DNA of 53,437 nucleotides from Caldilineaceae bacterium (GCA_026989655.1 JALSIX010000112.1:1-53437); one strand, 5' to 3'; positions 26,391 through 35,273 are shown, counted from the stretch's first letter. The notes: generated from the sequence alone by a model not told the origin. Numbers and translations are program-made.

Positions 26391-27032
26391 TTAGAGGCGG
26401 GGTTGGAGACGCACCAGGCCCCGTTGCACGGCCAGGGTGGCCGCATCCGTACGGTTGGTCGCGCCCAGCTTGCCCAGGATGTTGCTCACGTGGAGCTTGA
26501 CCGTCCGCTCGGTGATGCCCAGACGGGCCGCGATCTGCTTGTTGGCCAGCCCTTGGGCCACCAGTTGCAACACCTCTTGCTCCCGAGGTGTGAGGGGGTC
26601 GGCATCGCCCCGAACATGGCCTACCAGCGTGCGGGCCACCTGGGGCTGGATCCAGACCCCGCCCCCGGCCACGGTGCGCACGGCCCGGAAGAGCTCCTCC
26701 CGGGGCGCGCCCTTGAGCAGGTAGCCCTGGGCTCCGGCCTGCACGGCTCCCATGACCTGGGCGTCTGCGTCGTAGGCGGTGAAGACCAGCACCCGCACCG
26801 GGGAGCCCTGGGTTGCCAGGGCCCGGAGCACCTGGACCCCATCCAGGTCGGGCATCTCCAGGTCCAGGAGCAGGATATCGGGCCCCAGGCCGGCGACCTG
26901 TTCCAGGACCTCCGGGCCACTGGCCGCCTCGCCCACGACGACGAGATCGGGTTGGGTCTCCAGCACGGCCCGTAGGCCGTCTCGCACAATGGGATGATCG
27001 TCGGCCACCAGGATCCGGATGGGTCCGTTCAC
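26391..27032 (-). CDS. NarL/FixJ-type response regulator
   Basis: 213 residues. The receiver domain has the acidic pair D11/D12, phosphoacceptor Asp57 (ILLLDLEMPD), a Thr in VFTAY and the Lys in YLLKG. The C-terminal LuxR-type helix-turn-helix (about 148-205) reads LTPREQEVLQLVAQGLANKQIA. It is phosphorylated by the partner kinase, whose stop overlaps this ATG by 4 bp (ATGA). It acts as a DNA-binding transcription factor; targets are unknown. Its stop codon is the right boundary of the palindromic repeat array. Confidence 0.94.
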   Translation of the reverse strand: MNGPIRILVADDHPIVRDGLRAVLETQPDLVVVGEAASGPEVLEQVAGLGPDILLLDLEMPDLDGVQVLRALATQGSPVRVLVFTAYDADAQVMGAVQAGAQGYLLKGAPREELFRAVRTVAGGGVWIQPQVARTLVGHVRGDADPLTPREQEVLQLVAQGLANKQIAARLGITERTVKLHVSNILGKLGATNRTDAATLAVQRGLVRLQPRL

Positions 27033-28216
27033 GTCTGGCCTCCCACGGGCAGGATGACCTGGAGATGGGTGCCCTGGCCTGGCTGGCTCTGGATGGAAAG
27101 GCGGCCGCCCAGAAGCTGGGCCCGTTCCCGCATGCCCCGGATGCCGAACGCGTCCCCGGGGGTCTGCTGGGGCTCGAAGCCCACGCCATCGTCGGTGATG
27201 TCCAGGCGCACTTCGCGGGGCCGGAAGGTGAGCAGGAGCTGGACCTGGGAGGCCTGGGCATGTTCCACCACGTTGCGGAGGGCCTCCTCTGCAATCCTGT
27301 AGAGGGCCACCTCCACCCGGACGGGCAGAGGCCGGATGCTCCCTGCCACACGCCAGGCCACGGGCAGGCCCGCGTTGGCCACCAACTGTTCCAGGGCCTC
27401 CACCAGGGTTCGGCCCTCCAGGGGCGCGGCCCGGAGATCCGCCACCGAGCGTCGGGCCTCCTCCAGGCCGATGCGGGCCAGGGTCAGGGCCCGGTTCACC
27501 GCCTCCGTCACCTGGGCAGGTGCCGCGCCGGCCTCCAACAGGGCCTCGCTGGTCTCCAGGTGGAGGATGATGGCCGTGAGGCGTTGGGCCAAGGTGTCGT
27601 GGATCTCCCGGGCCAGCCGGTTTCGCTCCCGCAGGGCGCCCACCTCCGCGCTGCGGGCGAAGAGGCGGGTCCGCTCCACCGCCATGCCCAGCAGGTCGCC
27701 CACTGTGTGGAGCAGGCGCAGGTCCTCCGGGGAGAGCTCCTGCCAGTCCGGGCTGGCCACGTTGAGCACCCCTACCCGCTTGCCCCGAGCGTAGAGAGGG
27801 ATGCTGGCGTGGTAGGCCAGGCCGGCCGTGCCGCTCATCAGGTTGTGCAGGCGGCTGCAGAGCACCACGTTCACGTTGGCCGCGCCCTCCATGTCCCCGG
27901 CCAGGTAGGTGTCCAGGCAGTAGCAGGAGCCGGCCAGCCGATCCGGATCGTCGGCCAGGCCCGGGGGCAGGTGTTGGGCCGCGGCCAGGTAGAACTCCTC
28001 CGTCTCCTCGTCCAGGAGGAAGACCCAGCCCGTCTCCAGGCCCAGGAGCTCCGCCACCAGGGCCAGCGCGGTCCCCAGGGCCTCGTCCAGGTCCAGGGTG
28101 CCGTTCAACGCGGCGGCGATGGCGTTGAGGATGGCCAGCTCCTGACTGCGCCGGGCCAGTGGGCTGGCATCCCCATGGTCTTCGGTCTGGGCAGGGGGAC
28201 GGTCTTCTGGGTCCAT
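27029..28216 (-). CDS. GAF-domain sensor histidine kinase (HisKA_3 / NarX-DegS type), cysteine-bearing GAF
   Basis: 395 residues from the ATG at 28216; the open frame upstream is GC-rich leader. The GAF domain (about 25-180) contains a CYC pair (C98, C100) and C120 in VVLCSRL. HisKA_3 has phospho-accepting His206 in RLAREIHDTLAQRL, and the HATPase_c domain shows EEALRNVVEHA (N315) and DDGVGF. There are no membrane segments, so it is a cytoplasmic sensor. The clustered cysteines suggest redox, gas or metal-cluster sensing, as in some NreB/AirS-like kinases, but this is inference. It is cotranscribed with the NarL regulator. The promoter lies immediately upstream, compatible with a leaderless message. 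Confidence 0.92.
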   Translation of the reverse strand: MDPEDRPPAQTEDHGDASPLARRSQELAILNAIAAALNGTLDLDEALGTALALVAELLGLETGWVFLLDEETEEFYLAAAQHLPPGLADDPDRLAGSCYCLDTYLAGDMEGAANVNVVLCSRLHNLMSGTAGLAYHASIPLYARGKRVGVLNVASPDWQELSPEDLRLLHTVGDLLGMAVERTRLFARSAEVGALRERNRLAREIHDTLAQRLTAIILHLETSEALLEAGAAPAQVTEAVNRALTLARIGLEEARRSVADLRAAPLEGRTLVEALEQLVANAGLPVAWRVAGSIRPLPVRVEVALYRIAEEALRNVVEHAQASQVQLLLTFRPREVRLDITDDGVGFEPQQTPGDAFGIRGMRERAQLLGGRLSIQSQPGQGTHLQVILPVGGQT

Positions 28217-28222
28217 GGTCCC

Positions 28223-28251
28223 AGTGTACGCGATCCGGGATGGCCTGGCAA
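28223..28251 (-). promoter_or_regulatory. Promoter of the GAF kinase, possibly leaderless
   Basis: On the minus strand TTGCCA (28251-28246) and TACACT (28228-28223) are 17 bases apart. A start 7 bases past the -10 falls on 28216, the A of the predicted ATG, and no SD is present there. Confidence 0.5.
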
Positions 28252-28409
28252 GGAGAGGGTCCGCCGCGCGGGGTGGAGAGTCCGGTTCCTCCCCCCGGCC
28301 CGACAGAGCCATGCTGAAAAGCGGTTCGACTCTGTCCGGGGACCGGATCTGTCGCGAGGCCTGGTCGACTGGCCTGGGGGAGGGGGTGCAGGCCCCATGG
28401 GGGACGGGT

Positions 28410-29489
28410 TCAGCCGAAGCGCTCCTCCACCGGCGCGTAGTCCACGTCGTAGCCGAAGTAGCGGGGGCCCACCAATGCCAGCCCCTCCGGTGTGCGCCAT
28501 TTGGGCGAACAGGGAATGCCCAACACCGCCACCCGGAAGCCGTAGCGCAACCCCTCCGTGGTGATGGGCTGGCCCGTCTCCAGATCCAGGACCGCGATCA
28601 GGTCCGGCACGGAGACCCGCACCTCTCCGTTCTCCAGGGCCACCAGGTTCTCGTTCTGGAAGTGGAGCTCCAGCCGGCGGCCCTGGTACCCCTCGATGCC
28701 CTCGAACCGGGCCTCGCCCCGGGCGAAGCCGGCCATCGTGCGCCGCTGCACATCCGCGATCTTGCCTCGGAAGACCTCGAAGCCCCCGGTCACCTCCAGG
28801 ACCGCGGCCAGGACATCCTCGTGGTGGGCCCGAGCTTCCCGGATGGTGCGGCCGATGGTCTCGGCCAGGGTGATGGTGGCCGGGATCGCGGCCTCCTTGA
28901 GCTGTCTGCCCGTGGTGCTGTAGCAGGCGATGAGCGCGGTGGCCCCCATGTCCACGGTGACGCTGCGGGCAAACCGCTCCGTCCAGTGGTTGTCGATGGT
29001 CTCCAGGATGACGCTGTTGCCCCGCTCGTCGGCCATGGCGAAGGGGGTGGCGGAGATGCCGTAGAGGGTGTGGGTGACCATGGGGATCTCTGGGAAGGCC
29101 CGGCCCATGCCGTCGCAGTCCACCATGGGGATGCCCAGCTCCGCGGCCACGGTCAAGGGGATGGTGGAGTTCAGCCCGCCGGCTTCGATGGACATGGTGG
29201 CCCCAATGGACCGGCCCAGAAAGGCGGAGAGGGCCTGGAAGGCATGGACGGCCTCGCTGCCTCGGGGCAGCTTCTCCACCATCACCGTGGGCGCGCCCAT
29301 CATGGCCGCGGGGGCCACCACCATCTCGTCGTCCACCTCTTCCAGGGAGAGCAGGGGGACGGGACCGTGGGTCTCAATGGCGTGGACGGCCATCAGCATG
29401 CCGATGTAGGGGTCGCCCCCACCGCCGGCGCCCAGGACAGCAGCCCCCAGGGCCAGGTCCTTGACGTTCTGCACATCCAGATACCGCAT
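28410..29489 (-). CDS. DUF917 (S-Me-THD) family protein (1)
   Basis: 359 residues from the ATG at 29489, with AGGAGG 5 bases upstream. Gly-rich N-terminus (LGAGGGGDPYIGML, about 19-32), a GMGRAFPE motif near 129, EVTGGFEVFRGKI near 245, and the C-terminal LGIPCSPKWRT with a conserved Cys. DUF917 genes typically neighbour hydantoinase/oxoprolinase genes; a characterised subgroup acts on S-methyl thiohydantoin, from memory of the Pfam family name S-Me-THD. A paralogue (30439-31527) and a HyuA-type gene lie upstream on the same strand, separated by a toxin-antitoxin pair. The exact substrate is unknown. Confidence 0.88.
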   Translation of the reverse strand: MRYLDVQNVKDLALGAAVLGAGGGGDPYIGMLMAVHAIETHGPVPLLSLEEVDDEMVVAPAAMMGAPTVMVEKLPRGSEAVHAFQALSAFLGRSIGATMSIEAGGLNSTIPLTVAAELGIPMVDCDGMGRAFPEIPMVTHTLYGISATPFAMADERGNSVILETIDNHWTERFARSVTVDMGATALIACYSTTGRQLKEAAIPATITLAETIGRTIREARAHHEDVLAAVLEVTGGFEVFRGKIADVQRRTMAGFARGEARFEGIEGYQGRRLELHFQNENLVALENGEVRVSVPDLIAVLDLETGQPITTEGLRYGFRVAVLGIPCSPKWRTPEGLALVGPRYFGYDVDYAPVEERFG

Positions 29490-29541
29490 GATTCCTCCTC
29501 GTTTCGCGTTCAGTAACAGAGGCCGGCGAGAACACCGGATC

Positions 29542-29970
29542 TCACGATGGATCAAGAAAATGGAGAAACTCCCGGGGTGTCACGATGGAGACGCCTTCCA
29601 CCTGGCCCAGCACCAGCAGGTCCTTGTCTCCGGTGACCAGATAGTTGGCCCGGGCGAGAACAGCATAGGCCAACAGATAGTCGTCCTTGGGATCCCGGGT
29701 TACCGCAGGAATCGGGACATCCAGCGTAGGCAGCGCCTCCGCCACACCCCTGACAATCTCGATGAAGGCGTCTACGTCCTCCGGCGCGATGTGACGAACC
29801 AGGTAGGGCTTGGTTCGAACCCGAGCGCCGAACTCCGCCAGCAATTCCGCTGGCGCGAGCAGCGTGTACTGCCCAGCCACCGCCGCCCGGACGATGGTCG
29901 CGTACGGGCTGTCCGCGTCGGGATGGAGGAGGAAACTGATGAAAATGTTGGCGTCCAGGAGCACGCGCAC
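29542..29970 (-). CDS. PIN-domain ribonuclease toxin (VapC-like)
   Basis: 142 residues. The PIN fold has the acidic nuclease residues in MRVLLDANIF (Asp6), LLAEF (about Glu44), RDPKDDYLLA and VTGDKDLL. This is the COG1569 type of putative toxin, paired with Phd-like antitoxins. It would cleave RNA when free of its antitoxin. It starts 3 bp after the antitoxin stop, the usual antitoxin-first order. The pair lies between two DUF917 genes. Codon use is somewhat less G+C-rich than in the neighbours, consistent with acquisition. Confidence 0.9.
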   Translation of the reverse strand: MRVLLDANIFISFLLHPDADSPYATIVRAAVAGQYTLLAPAELLAEFGARVRTKPYLVRHIAPEDVDAFIEIVRGVAEALPTLDVPIPAVTRDPKDDYLLAYAVLARANYLVTGDKDLLVLGQVEGVSIVTPREFLHFLDPS

Positions 29971-29973
29971 CGG

Positions 29974-30306
29974 TTACTGGCCCTTGTACTGGACTTTGCC
30001 CGAGGCGATCAGCTCCTCCACGAACTCTCGGCCGAAGCGCTCGGCAAGCTGCTCGGCCTCCTCGGGTCTGAGTCTGTGTTCGCCTGCCTGCAAACGTTGA
30101 CCCAGAGCGTCAAGACGCTCCAGAAGCTGCTGACGGCGGGCCTCCTCTGCAACGGCCTGCATCTCCGAGTACTTTTCATAGGAGAGAAGGACTGCCTTGG
30201 GTTTGCCCCGGGTCACGATCACGATGGGCTCGTCCTCCTCAGCAGTCTGCTGCATCAATGCCCCGAGGCGAGCTTTGGCCTCGGTGGCGGACACGGTCTT
30301 GGTCAT
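29974..30306 (-). CDS. Phd/YefM-type antitoxin
   Basis: 110 residues. The N-terminal Phd/YefM DNA-binding fold (TVSATEAKARLGALMQQ, then EPIVIVTRGKPKAVLLSYEKYSEMQ) is followed by a long charged helical C-terminus that would wrap the PIN toxin. It neutralises the toxin and represses its own promoter in characterised systems. SD GGAGGA lies upstream, and a strong promoter with a T/A-rich imperfect dyad (CCAT..ATGG, 30351-30374) overlapping the start region lies at 30379-30407. Confidence 0.9.
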   Translation of the reverse strand: MTKTVSATEAKARLGALMQQTAEEDEPIVIVTRGKPKAVLLSYEKYSEMQAVAEEARRQQLLERLDALGQRLQAGEHRLRPEEAEQLAERFGREFVEELIASGKVQYKGQ

Positions 30307-30378
30307 GGTTGTCCTCCTGCATCCGGATCTTCGGGCTCCGAGCTAGTTGCCCATTTATTTAACCGTTTACATGGACAA

Positions 30379-30407
30379 AATATAGCACGGATGGCCGGTG
30401 CTGACAA
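30379..30407 (-). promoter_or_regulatory. Promoter of the antitoxin-toxin operon
   Basis: On the minus strand TTGTCA (30407-30402) and TATATT (30384-30379) are 17 bases apart. Just downstream an A/T-rich imperfect palindrome beginning CCAT and ending ATGG (30351-30374) could be the autoregulatory operator. The A/T richness contrasts with the surrounding DNA. Confidence 0.7.
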
Positions 30408-30438
30408 CCGGTACAGGCAAGGCGCTCCCCTATCCGGC

Positions 30439-31527
30439 TCACACGGCCAGCCGCTCCCGCAGGGGCCGGTAGACCACGTCGTAGCCGAAGCAGCCGGGGC
30501 CCACGTACGCCAGGGCCTGGGGCGTGGCCATCTTGGGATCGCAGGGGATGCCCAGCACGGTGACCCGGTAGCCGTAACGCAGCAGCTCCGTGGTGATGGG
30601 CTCGCCGCTCTCCATGTCCAGGACACAGATCAGGTCCGGCACGGTGACCACCGGCTGCCCGTTCCGCCAGGCGATCAGGTTCTCGTTCTGGAAATCGATG
30701 GCCATGCTGGCGCCCCGGTAGGGCCCCAGCCCGGTGAGGGTGACCCGGCCCCGGGCAAAGCCCCGGGTGGTGCGCCGCTCCACCTCCACGATCTTGCCCC
30801 GGAAGATCTCCAGCCCCCCGGTGACGGAGAGGACGGCCTGGCCGGGATCCCCATGGGCCCGGCGGGCCTGCCGCACCGCGTCGCCAACTCGGCGAGACAG
30901 GGTCAGAGTGTGGAGGATGGCTGTGCGGCGAAGGTCTGCCGCGGCCATGATGGGGCTGGCCAGATCCCCCCGGCAGCCCATCTCGACGGTCACCACCCGG
31001 GCCATGCGCTCCAGGGTGCGGGGATCCGAGATGCGGTCGAAGATGGCCACCTGGCCATGGGCGTCGCACAGGACGGCAGGGGTGGGGGAGATACCATAGA
31101 TGTGGTAACTGGTCATCTGCACTTCGGGGAAGGCCCGGCCCATGCCGTCCGCGTCCACCACGGGCAGGCCGGTGTAGGCGGCCACGATCATGGGCACGAT
31201 GGAGTTGCTGCCCCCCACCTCCACCGAGACCAGGGCATCGGCCTGGACGCCGGCGTAGGCCTCCAGGGCTCGCACCGCCTCCACCGGCTCGGTTCCTCGG
31301 GGCAGGCGCTCGATGCCCACGGTGGGGGCGCCGATCCCGCCCACGCCGATGACCACCGCGTCGTCGGCCAGCTCGTCCACGGAGACCACCTGCACCGAGC
31401 GGCCCTGGGCCATGAGGGTGCGGATGCGCAGCTTGCCCAGGTAGGGGTTGCCTCCGCCCCCGGTGCCCAGGATGCCCGCGCCGATGGCGATGGACTCCAG
31501 CGCGTCCGGGTCCACGGTCCAGCTCAT
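30439..31527 (-). CDS. DUF917 (S-Me-THD) family protein (2)
   Basis: 362 residues, paralogous to the protein at 28410-29489 along its whole length: LGTGGGGNPYLGKL near 20-33, DGMGRAFPE near 135, SVTGGLEIFRGKIVEVERRT and the C-terminal LGIPCDPK. The ATG overlaps the HyuA-type stop by 4 bp (ATGA), so it is translationally coupled to it. DUF917 proteins normally occur singly or as the two halves of a longer protein; two full-length copies suggest a heteromeric enzyme or two substrates. The location is cytoplasmic; the reaction is presumably on a cyclic amide or thiohydantoin. Confidence 0.88.
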   Translation of the reverse strand: MSWTVDPDALESIAIGAGILGTGGGGNPYLGKLRIRTLMAQGRSVQVVSVDELADDAVVIGVGGIGAPTVGIERLPRGTEPVEAVRALEAYAGVQADALVSVEVGGSNSIVPMIVAAYTGLPVVDADGMGRAFPEVQMTSYHIYGISPTPAVLCDAHGQVAIFDRISDPRTLERMARVVTVEMGCRGDLASPIMAAADLRRTAILHTLTLSRRVGDAVRQARRAHGDPGQAVLSVTGGLEIFRGKIVEVERRTTRGFARGRVTLTGLGPYRGASMAIDFQNENLIAWRNGQPVVTVPDLICVLDMESGEPITTELLRYGYRVTVLGIPCDPKMATPQALAYVGPGCFGYDVVYRPLRERLAV

Positions 31528-33077
31528 GGCCCGCGTCCCTTCATGTCCAGGTCGCCCACGGCCTTGACCCGGATCCGGGTGGCGTTGCCGGGCAGGTAGG
31601 CCAGGGGCACCTCCTCGATGTCCACGATGGCCACCGTCTCGGGCCTGGCCCCCGCGGCGATGGCCTTCTCCGTGGCCTCTCGTTTGGCCTGGTCCAGGGC
31701 TTCCTCCCGGGAGATCTCGGCCAGAGAGAAGACCCGGTCCGTCTCGCCGCCCACCTGGGCGATGGCCGCGCCGATGGCGTTGGCCACCGGGAAGTGATCC
31801 GGACGGATGAGCTCCGAGGCCCCAGCTAGCTCACCGGCCACCAGGATGGTGCCGCCCCCCACCAGGATCACCGGCACCGGATCCGGGCTGGTCTTCATGC
31901 GGTCCACCGCCTCCTCCAGCATCTGGCGAAGTCGGCCCAGTGCGTCCTGCACCCGGGCCGGATCCAGGTGGGCCACCCGGCCGGGATCCCCGATCTCCGC
32001 CAGCCCGGCCGCCACCGCGATGTCCGTGGCCGTGAGCACATCCCCGCCGAAGACCCGAGCCTTCTCGGTCAGCTCGTAGCCCACGCTCTGGGGACCGATG
32101 GTCAGGGGGTCTGTGCGGACCAGGCTGCCGCCGCCCAGGCCGATGGAGTACACATCGGGCATGCGGAAGTTGGTCCGCACGCCGCCCACCTCCACCGCGA
32201 CCGAGGCCTCCCGGGGGAAGCCCTGGACCAGCACCCCCACGTCCGAGGTGGTGCCGCCGATGTCGACGACCACGCCGTCGCGGATGCCGGAGAGGAAGGC
32301 CGCGCCCCGCATGCTGTTGGTGGGGCCGGAGGCGAAGGTGAGGACCGGGTACCTCTCCACGAAGTCCGCGCCCATCAGGGTGCCGTCGTTCTGGCTCAGG
32401 TAGAAGGGCGCGTGGATGCCCATGTCGGTCAGGGCCTGGCGGAAGGCGGCCACGATGGTGTGGGCCAGGTCCGTGAGGCAGGCGTTCATGATGGCCGCGT
32501 TCTCCCGCTCCAGCAGGCCGATGCGTCCGATCTCGTGGGAGAGGGTCACCTGGACATCGGGGATCACCTCCTGGAGGATCTCCCTGGCCCGTACCTCGTG
32601 CTCTGGGTTCACCGGGGAGAAGACGGAGGAGACGGCCACGGCCCGGATGTCCTTGGCCTGGATATCCCGGGCGGCCTCCCGGATCTCCGCCTCGCCCAGG
32701 GGGGCGATCTCCCGGCCATCGAACTCGAAGCCGCCGTGGACCAGGTAGCTGTGGCCTCCGATGGTCTCCCGCAGATCCGGGGGCCAGTCCACCATGGGGG
32801 GCAGGGCCGCGGTGGCCGGCAGGCCGATGCGCAGGGCCGCGGTGGGGGTCAGGCGCCGGCGTTCCACCACCGCGTTGGTGAAGTGGGTGGTGCCGATCAT
32901 CACCGCATCGATCTGCTCGGGCCGGACCTGGGTATCGGCCAGGACCTGGCGCAGGGCTGCGGTGATGCCGGAGGTCACGTCCGGTGTGGTGGGGGTCTTG
33001 GTCCAGCCCACCACCTTTCGGCCGTCCATGACCACCGCGTCTGTGTTGGTGCCGCCTACGTCGATACCGATGCGCAT
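31524..33077 (-). CDS. Hydantoinase/oxoprolinase (HyuA-type) family protein, short form
   Basis: 517 residues, the short form of the family, lacking the C-terminal region of the 691-residue homologue at 41580-43655. The actin-like ATPase begins MRIGIDVGGTNTDAVVMD, has IGTTHFTNAVVER near 70, FASGPTNSMRGA near 262, and the second phosphate motif VVVDIGGTTSDVGV near 282. The family couples ATP hydrolysis to opening of hydantoin or 5-oxoproline rings, normally with a HyuB partner. Here the partner is a DUF917 protein, coupled by ATGA. OppF is encoded 78 bp upstream, pointing to metabolism of an imported cyclic amide. Confidence 0.9.
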   Translation of the reverse strand: MRIGIDVGGTNTDAVVMDGRKVVGWTKTPTTPDVTSGITAALRQVLADTQVRPEQIDAVMIGTTHFTNAVVERRRLTPTAALRIGLPATAALPPMVDWPPDLRETIGGHSYLVHGGFEFDGREIAPLGEAEIREAARDIQAKDIRAVAVSSVFSPVNPEHEVRAREILQEVIPDVQVTLSHEIGRIGLLERENAAIMNACLTDLAHTIVAAFRQALTDMGIHAPFYLSQNDGTLMGADFVERYPVLTFASGPTNSMRGAAFLSGIRDGVVVDIGGTTSDVGVLVQGFPREASVAVEVGGVRTNFRMPDVYSIGLGGGSLVRTDPLTIGPQSVGYELTEKARVFGGDVLTATDIAVAAGLAEIGDPGRVAHLDPARVQDALGRLRQMLEEAVDRMKTSPDPVPVILVGGGTILVAGELAGASELIRPDHFPVANAIGAAIAQVGGETDRVFSLAEISREEALDQAKREATEKAIAAGARPETVAIVDIEEVPLAYLPGNATRIRVKAVGDLDMKGRGP

Positions 33078-33109
33078 GGAGGACTCCTCGTGGTGCTCGG
33101 TGAGAGAAA

Positions 33110-33175
33110 GGAAACGACTTACTTATTGCTCCTTACCCTTCACTCCTTGCTCTTTTCACCCTTTGCCCCTTCCGC
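33110..33175. repeat. Heptamer repeat tract (third locus)
   Basis: On the minus strand a run of GAGCAAG, GAGTGAA, GGGTAAG, GAGCAAT and AAGTAAG-type units, again filling the space downstream of an ABC gene. It overlaps the last codons of the OppF gene (C-terminal Gly-rich GGGGRGKG). Confidence 0.55.
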
Positions 33176-34166
33176 CGCCTCCCTCCTCGCCGCTCTCTAC
33201 CAGATGACACGCCACCCAGTGGCCGGGCGCCACCTCCTGCAAGGGGGGCTCCTCCGCCTGGCAGCGGTCGATCTGGGCTGCGGGGCAGCGGGGGGCGAAG
33301 CGACAGCCAGGAAAGCCGGGATCCACGACGTCGACCTCCCCTTCCAGCAGGATCTCCTCTTCCTGGGCGTCCGGATCGGGCTCGGGCATGGCCGAGCGCA
33401 GGGCCTGGGTGTAGGGGTGCAGGGGGCGTTCGAAGATGGTCTCCACCGGGGCCAGCTCCACGATGCGGCCCAGGTACATGAGGGCCACCCGGTCGCAGAT
33501 GTAGCGGATCACCCCCAGATCGTGGGAGATGAACAGGTACGTCAGCCCCAGTTCCTCCTGCAGGTCCACCAACAGGTTCAGGATCTGGGCCTGGACCGAC
33601 ACGTCCAGGGCCGAGGTGGGTTCGTCCAGCACCAGGAGGCGGGGTTCCAGGGCCAGGGCTCGGGCGATGCCGATGCGCTGGCGCTGGCCGCCGCTGAACT
33701 CGTGGGGATAGCGGTAGAGATGGGCCTCGTCCAATCCCACCCGCCGGATGAGTTCTCGGACCCGCTCGAACAGCGGGCGTCCCTTGCTCCGGCCGTGGAT
33801 GACCAGGGGCTCGGCCACGATCTCCTTCACCTTCATGCGGGGGTTGAGGGAGGAGTAGGGGTTCTGGAAGACCATCTGCATGTGGGCCCGGCGGCGTTGC
33901 AGCTCGTCCGCGGGCAGCCCGGTCAGGTCCTCCCCCTGGAAGAGGATCCGGCCCCCTGTGGGCTCCTGGAGGCGCAGCACGGTCTTGCCCAGGGTGGTCT
34001 TGCCCGATCCCGACTCGCCCACCAGGCCCAGGGCCTCGCCGGGATAGACGGCGAAGCTCACGTCGTCCACCGCCCGGATCTGGCCGATGGTCCGGCGGAA
34101 GAGGCCGCCTCGGATGGGGTAGTACTTGCGCAGGCGGTGGACTTCCAGCAGCGGTTGGCGGCTCAT
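33156..34166 (-). CDS. Oligopeptide/dipeptide ABC transporter ATP-binding protein (OppF-type), system 1
   Basis: 336 residues from the ATG at 34166, which overlaps the OppD stop (ATGA). Walker [11 protein letters not shown]-loop [14 protein letters not shown], signature [16 protein letters not shown], Walker [15 protein letters not shown], switch His in ISHDLG, and the oligo_HPY tail with clustered cysteines (CRFAPRCP...RCQ...CHLVE) that can hold an Fe-S cluster in this family. It pairs with the OppD-type ATPase upstream to power the OppB/OppC channel encoded beyond the DUF4258 module. The C-terminal [13 protein letters not shown] is low-complexity and lies in repeat DNA. Confidence 0.94.
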   Translation of the reverse strand: MSRQPLLEVHRLRKYYPIRGGLFRRTIGQIRAVDDVSFAVYPGEALGLVGESGSGKTTLGKTVLRLQEPTGGRILFQGEDLTGLPADELQRRRAHMQMVFQNPYSSLNPRMKVKEIVAEPLVIHGRSKGRPLFERVRELIRRVGLDEAHLYRYPHEFSGGQRQRIGIARALALEPRLLVLDEPTSALDVSVQAQILNLLVDLQEELGLTYLFISHDLGVIRYICDRVALMYLGRIVELAPVETIFERPLHPYTQALRSAMPEPDPDAQEEEILLEGEVDVVDPGFPGCRFAPRCPAAQIDRCQAEEPPLQEVAPGHWVACHLVESGEEGGGGRGKG

Positions 34167-35257
34167 GATGCATCTCCGAGGAGAGCAGGGGCATCGTCCA
34201 GGTCTTCCCCCGCGCCTGCGGGGCCGTGGTCGGCGTAGAGATAGCAGGCTACCCGGTGGTTCGGTCCCATGGGGAGCATCGGCGGGGGTTCTTCCGGACA
34301 GACGGCCAGGGCATGGGGACAGCGGGGATGGAAGCGACAGCCCGATGGTGGGGCAAGGGGGCTGGGGATGGAGCCCGGGATGCCCTCCAGCTCGCCCTTG
34401 CGGTGTTCCCGGGTGGGCAGGGCCCGGAGCAGACCCTGGGTGTAGGGGTGCTGGGGGTTCTTGAAGATGCTGCGCACATCTCCCTCCTCCACCACCCGGC
34501 CGGCGTACATCACCGCCACCCGGTTGCAGGTCCGGGCCACCACCCCCAGGTTGTGGGTGATGAGGAGCACGGTCAGGTGGAACTCCTGGACCAGGCGCTT
34601 GAAGAGGCGCAGGATCTGGGCCTGGATGGAGACGTCCAGGGCCGTGGTGGGCTCGTCCGCGATGAGGAGGTCCGGCCGGCCGGCCACGGCCATGGCGATG
34701 AGCACCCGCTGCTTCATGCCGCCGCTGAACTCGTGGGGGTAGCTGTGGATGCGCCGTTCCGGTTGGGGGATGCCCACCCGGCGCAGCATCTCCACCGCCA
34801 CCTGCCGGGCCTGGCGGCGCTGTTCCCGGGGCGTGGGGAGCAGCCGGGCCACGGGGGTGTAGCTCCAGAGGGAGCGGATCCCCTGTTTGCTGAGGATGGC
34901 GTCCACCATCTGCTCCTCGATGGTGAAGACCGGATTCAGGTTGGTGGTGGGGTCCTGGAAGATGAGGGCCATACGCCGGGCCCGTAGCTCCTGCATCTCC
35001 GCTTCGGACTTGGCCAGCACGTCCTGGCCGTCGAAGAGGACCTGGCCGGCCACGATCTCCCCGGGCGGGCAGGGGATCAGCCGGGGGATGCTGAGCGCGG
35101 TCATGGTCTTGCCGCAGCCGGTCTCCCCCACCAGGCCCAGCACATCCCCTCGGCGCAGGGTCAGGTCCACCCCCACCAGGGTCCTGGCCACGCCTTCGAA
35201 AGTGTGGAAGTTGAGCCGCAGGTCGCGGATGGCTACCAGCGGAGCGGAGCGATCCAT
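34163..35257 (-). CDS. Oligopeptide/dipeptide ABC transporter ATP-binding protein (OppD-type), system 1
   Basis: 364 residues. Walker [12 protein letters not shown]-loop [12 protein letters not shown], signature [16 protein letters not shown], Walker [21 protein letters not shown], and the oligo_HPY C-terminus ([10 protein letters not shown]...C). It overlaps the OppF ATG by 4 bp. Its promoter must lie in the 35258-35339 gap facing the plus-strand DUF4258 module, because that module separates it from oppABC of the same system; no clear minus-strand promoter was recognised there. Confidence 0.94.
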   Translation of the reverse strand: MDRSAPLVAIRDLRLNFHTFEGVARTLVGVDLTLRRGDVLGLVGETGCGKTMTALSIPRLIPCPPGEIVAGQVLFDGQDVLAKSEAEMQELRARRMALIFQDPTTNLNPVFTIEEQMVDAILSKQGIRSLWSYTPVARLLPTPREQRRQARQVAVEMLRRVGIPQPERRIHSYPHEFSGGMKQRVLIAMAVAGRPDLLIADEPTTALDVSIQAQILRLFKRLVQEFHLTVLLITHNLGVVARTCNRVAVMYAGRVVEEGDVRSIFKNPQHPYTQGLLRALPTREHRKGELEGIPGSIPSPLAPPSGCRFHPRCPHALAVCPEEPPPMLPMGPNHRVACYLYADHGPAGAGEDLDDAPALLGDAS

Positions 35258-35273
35258 GTCGATTGCAAAGTCC

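Noticed and set aside
25096-26446. Several open frames on the minus strand through the repeat array (proteins with repeated LECIYALKCALPTP-type segments)
   Set aside because: The frames change wherever the period is 121 instead of 120, have no ribosome-binding sites and overlap each other; they are by-products of the repeat.
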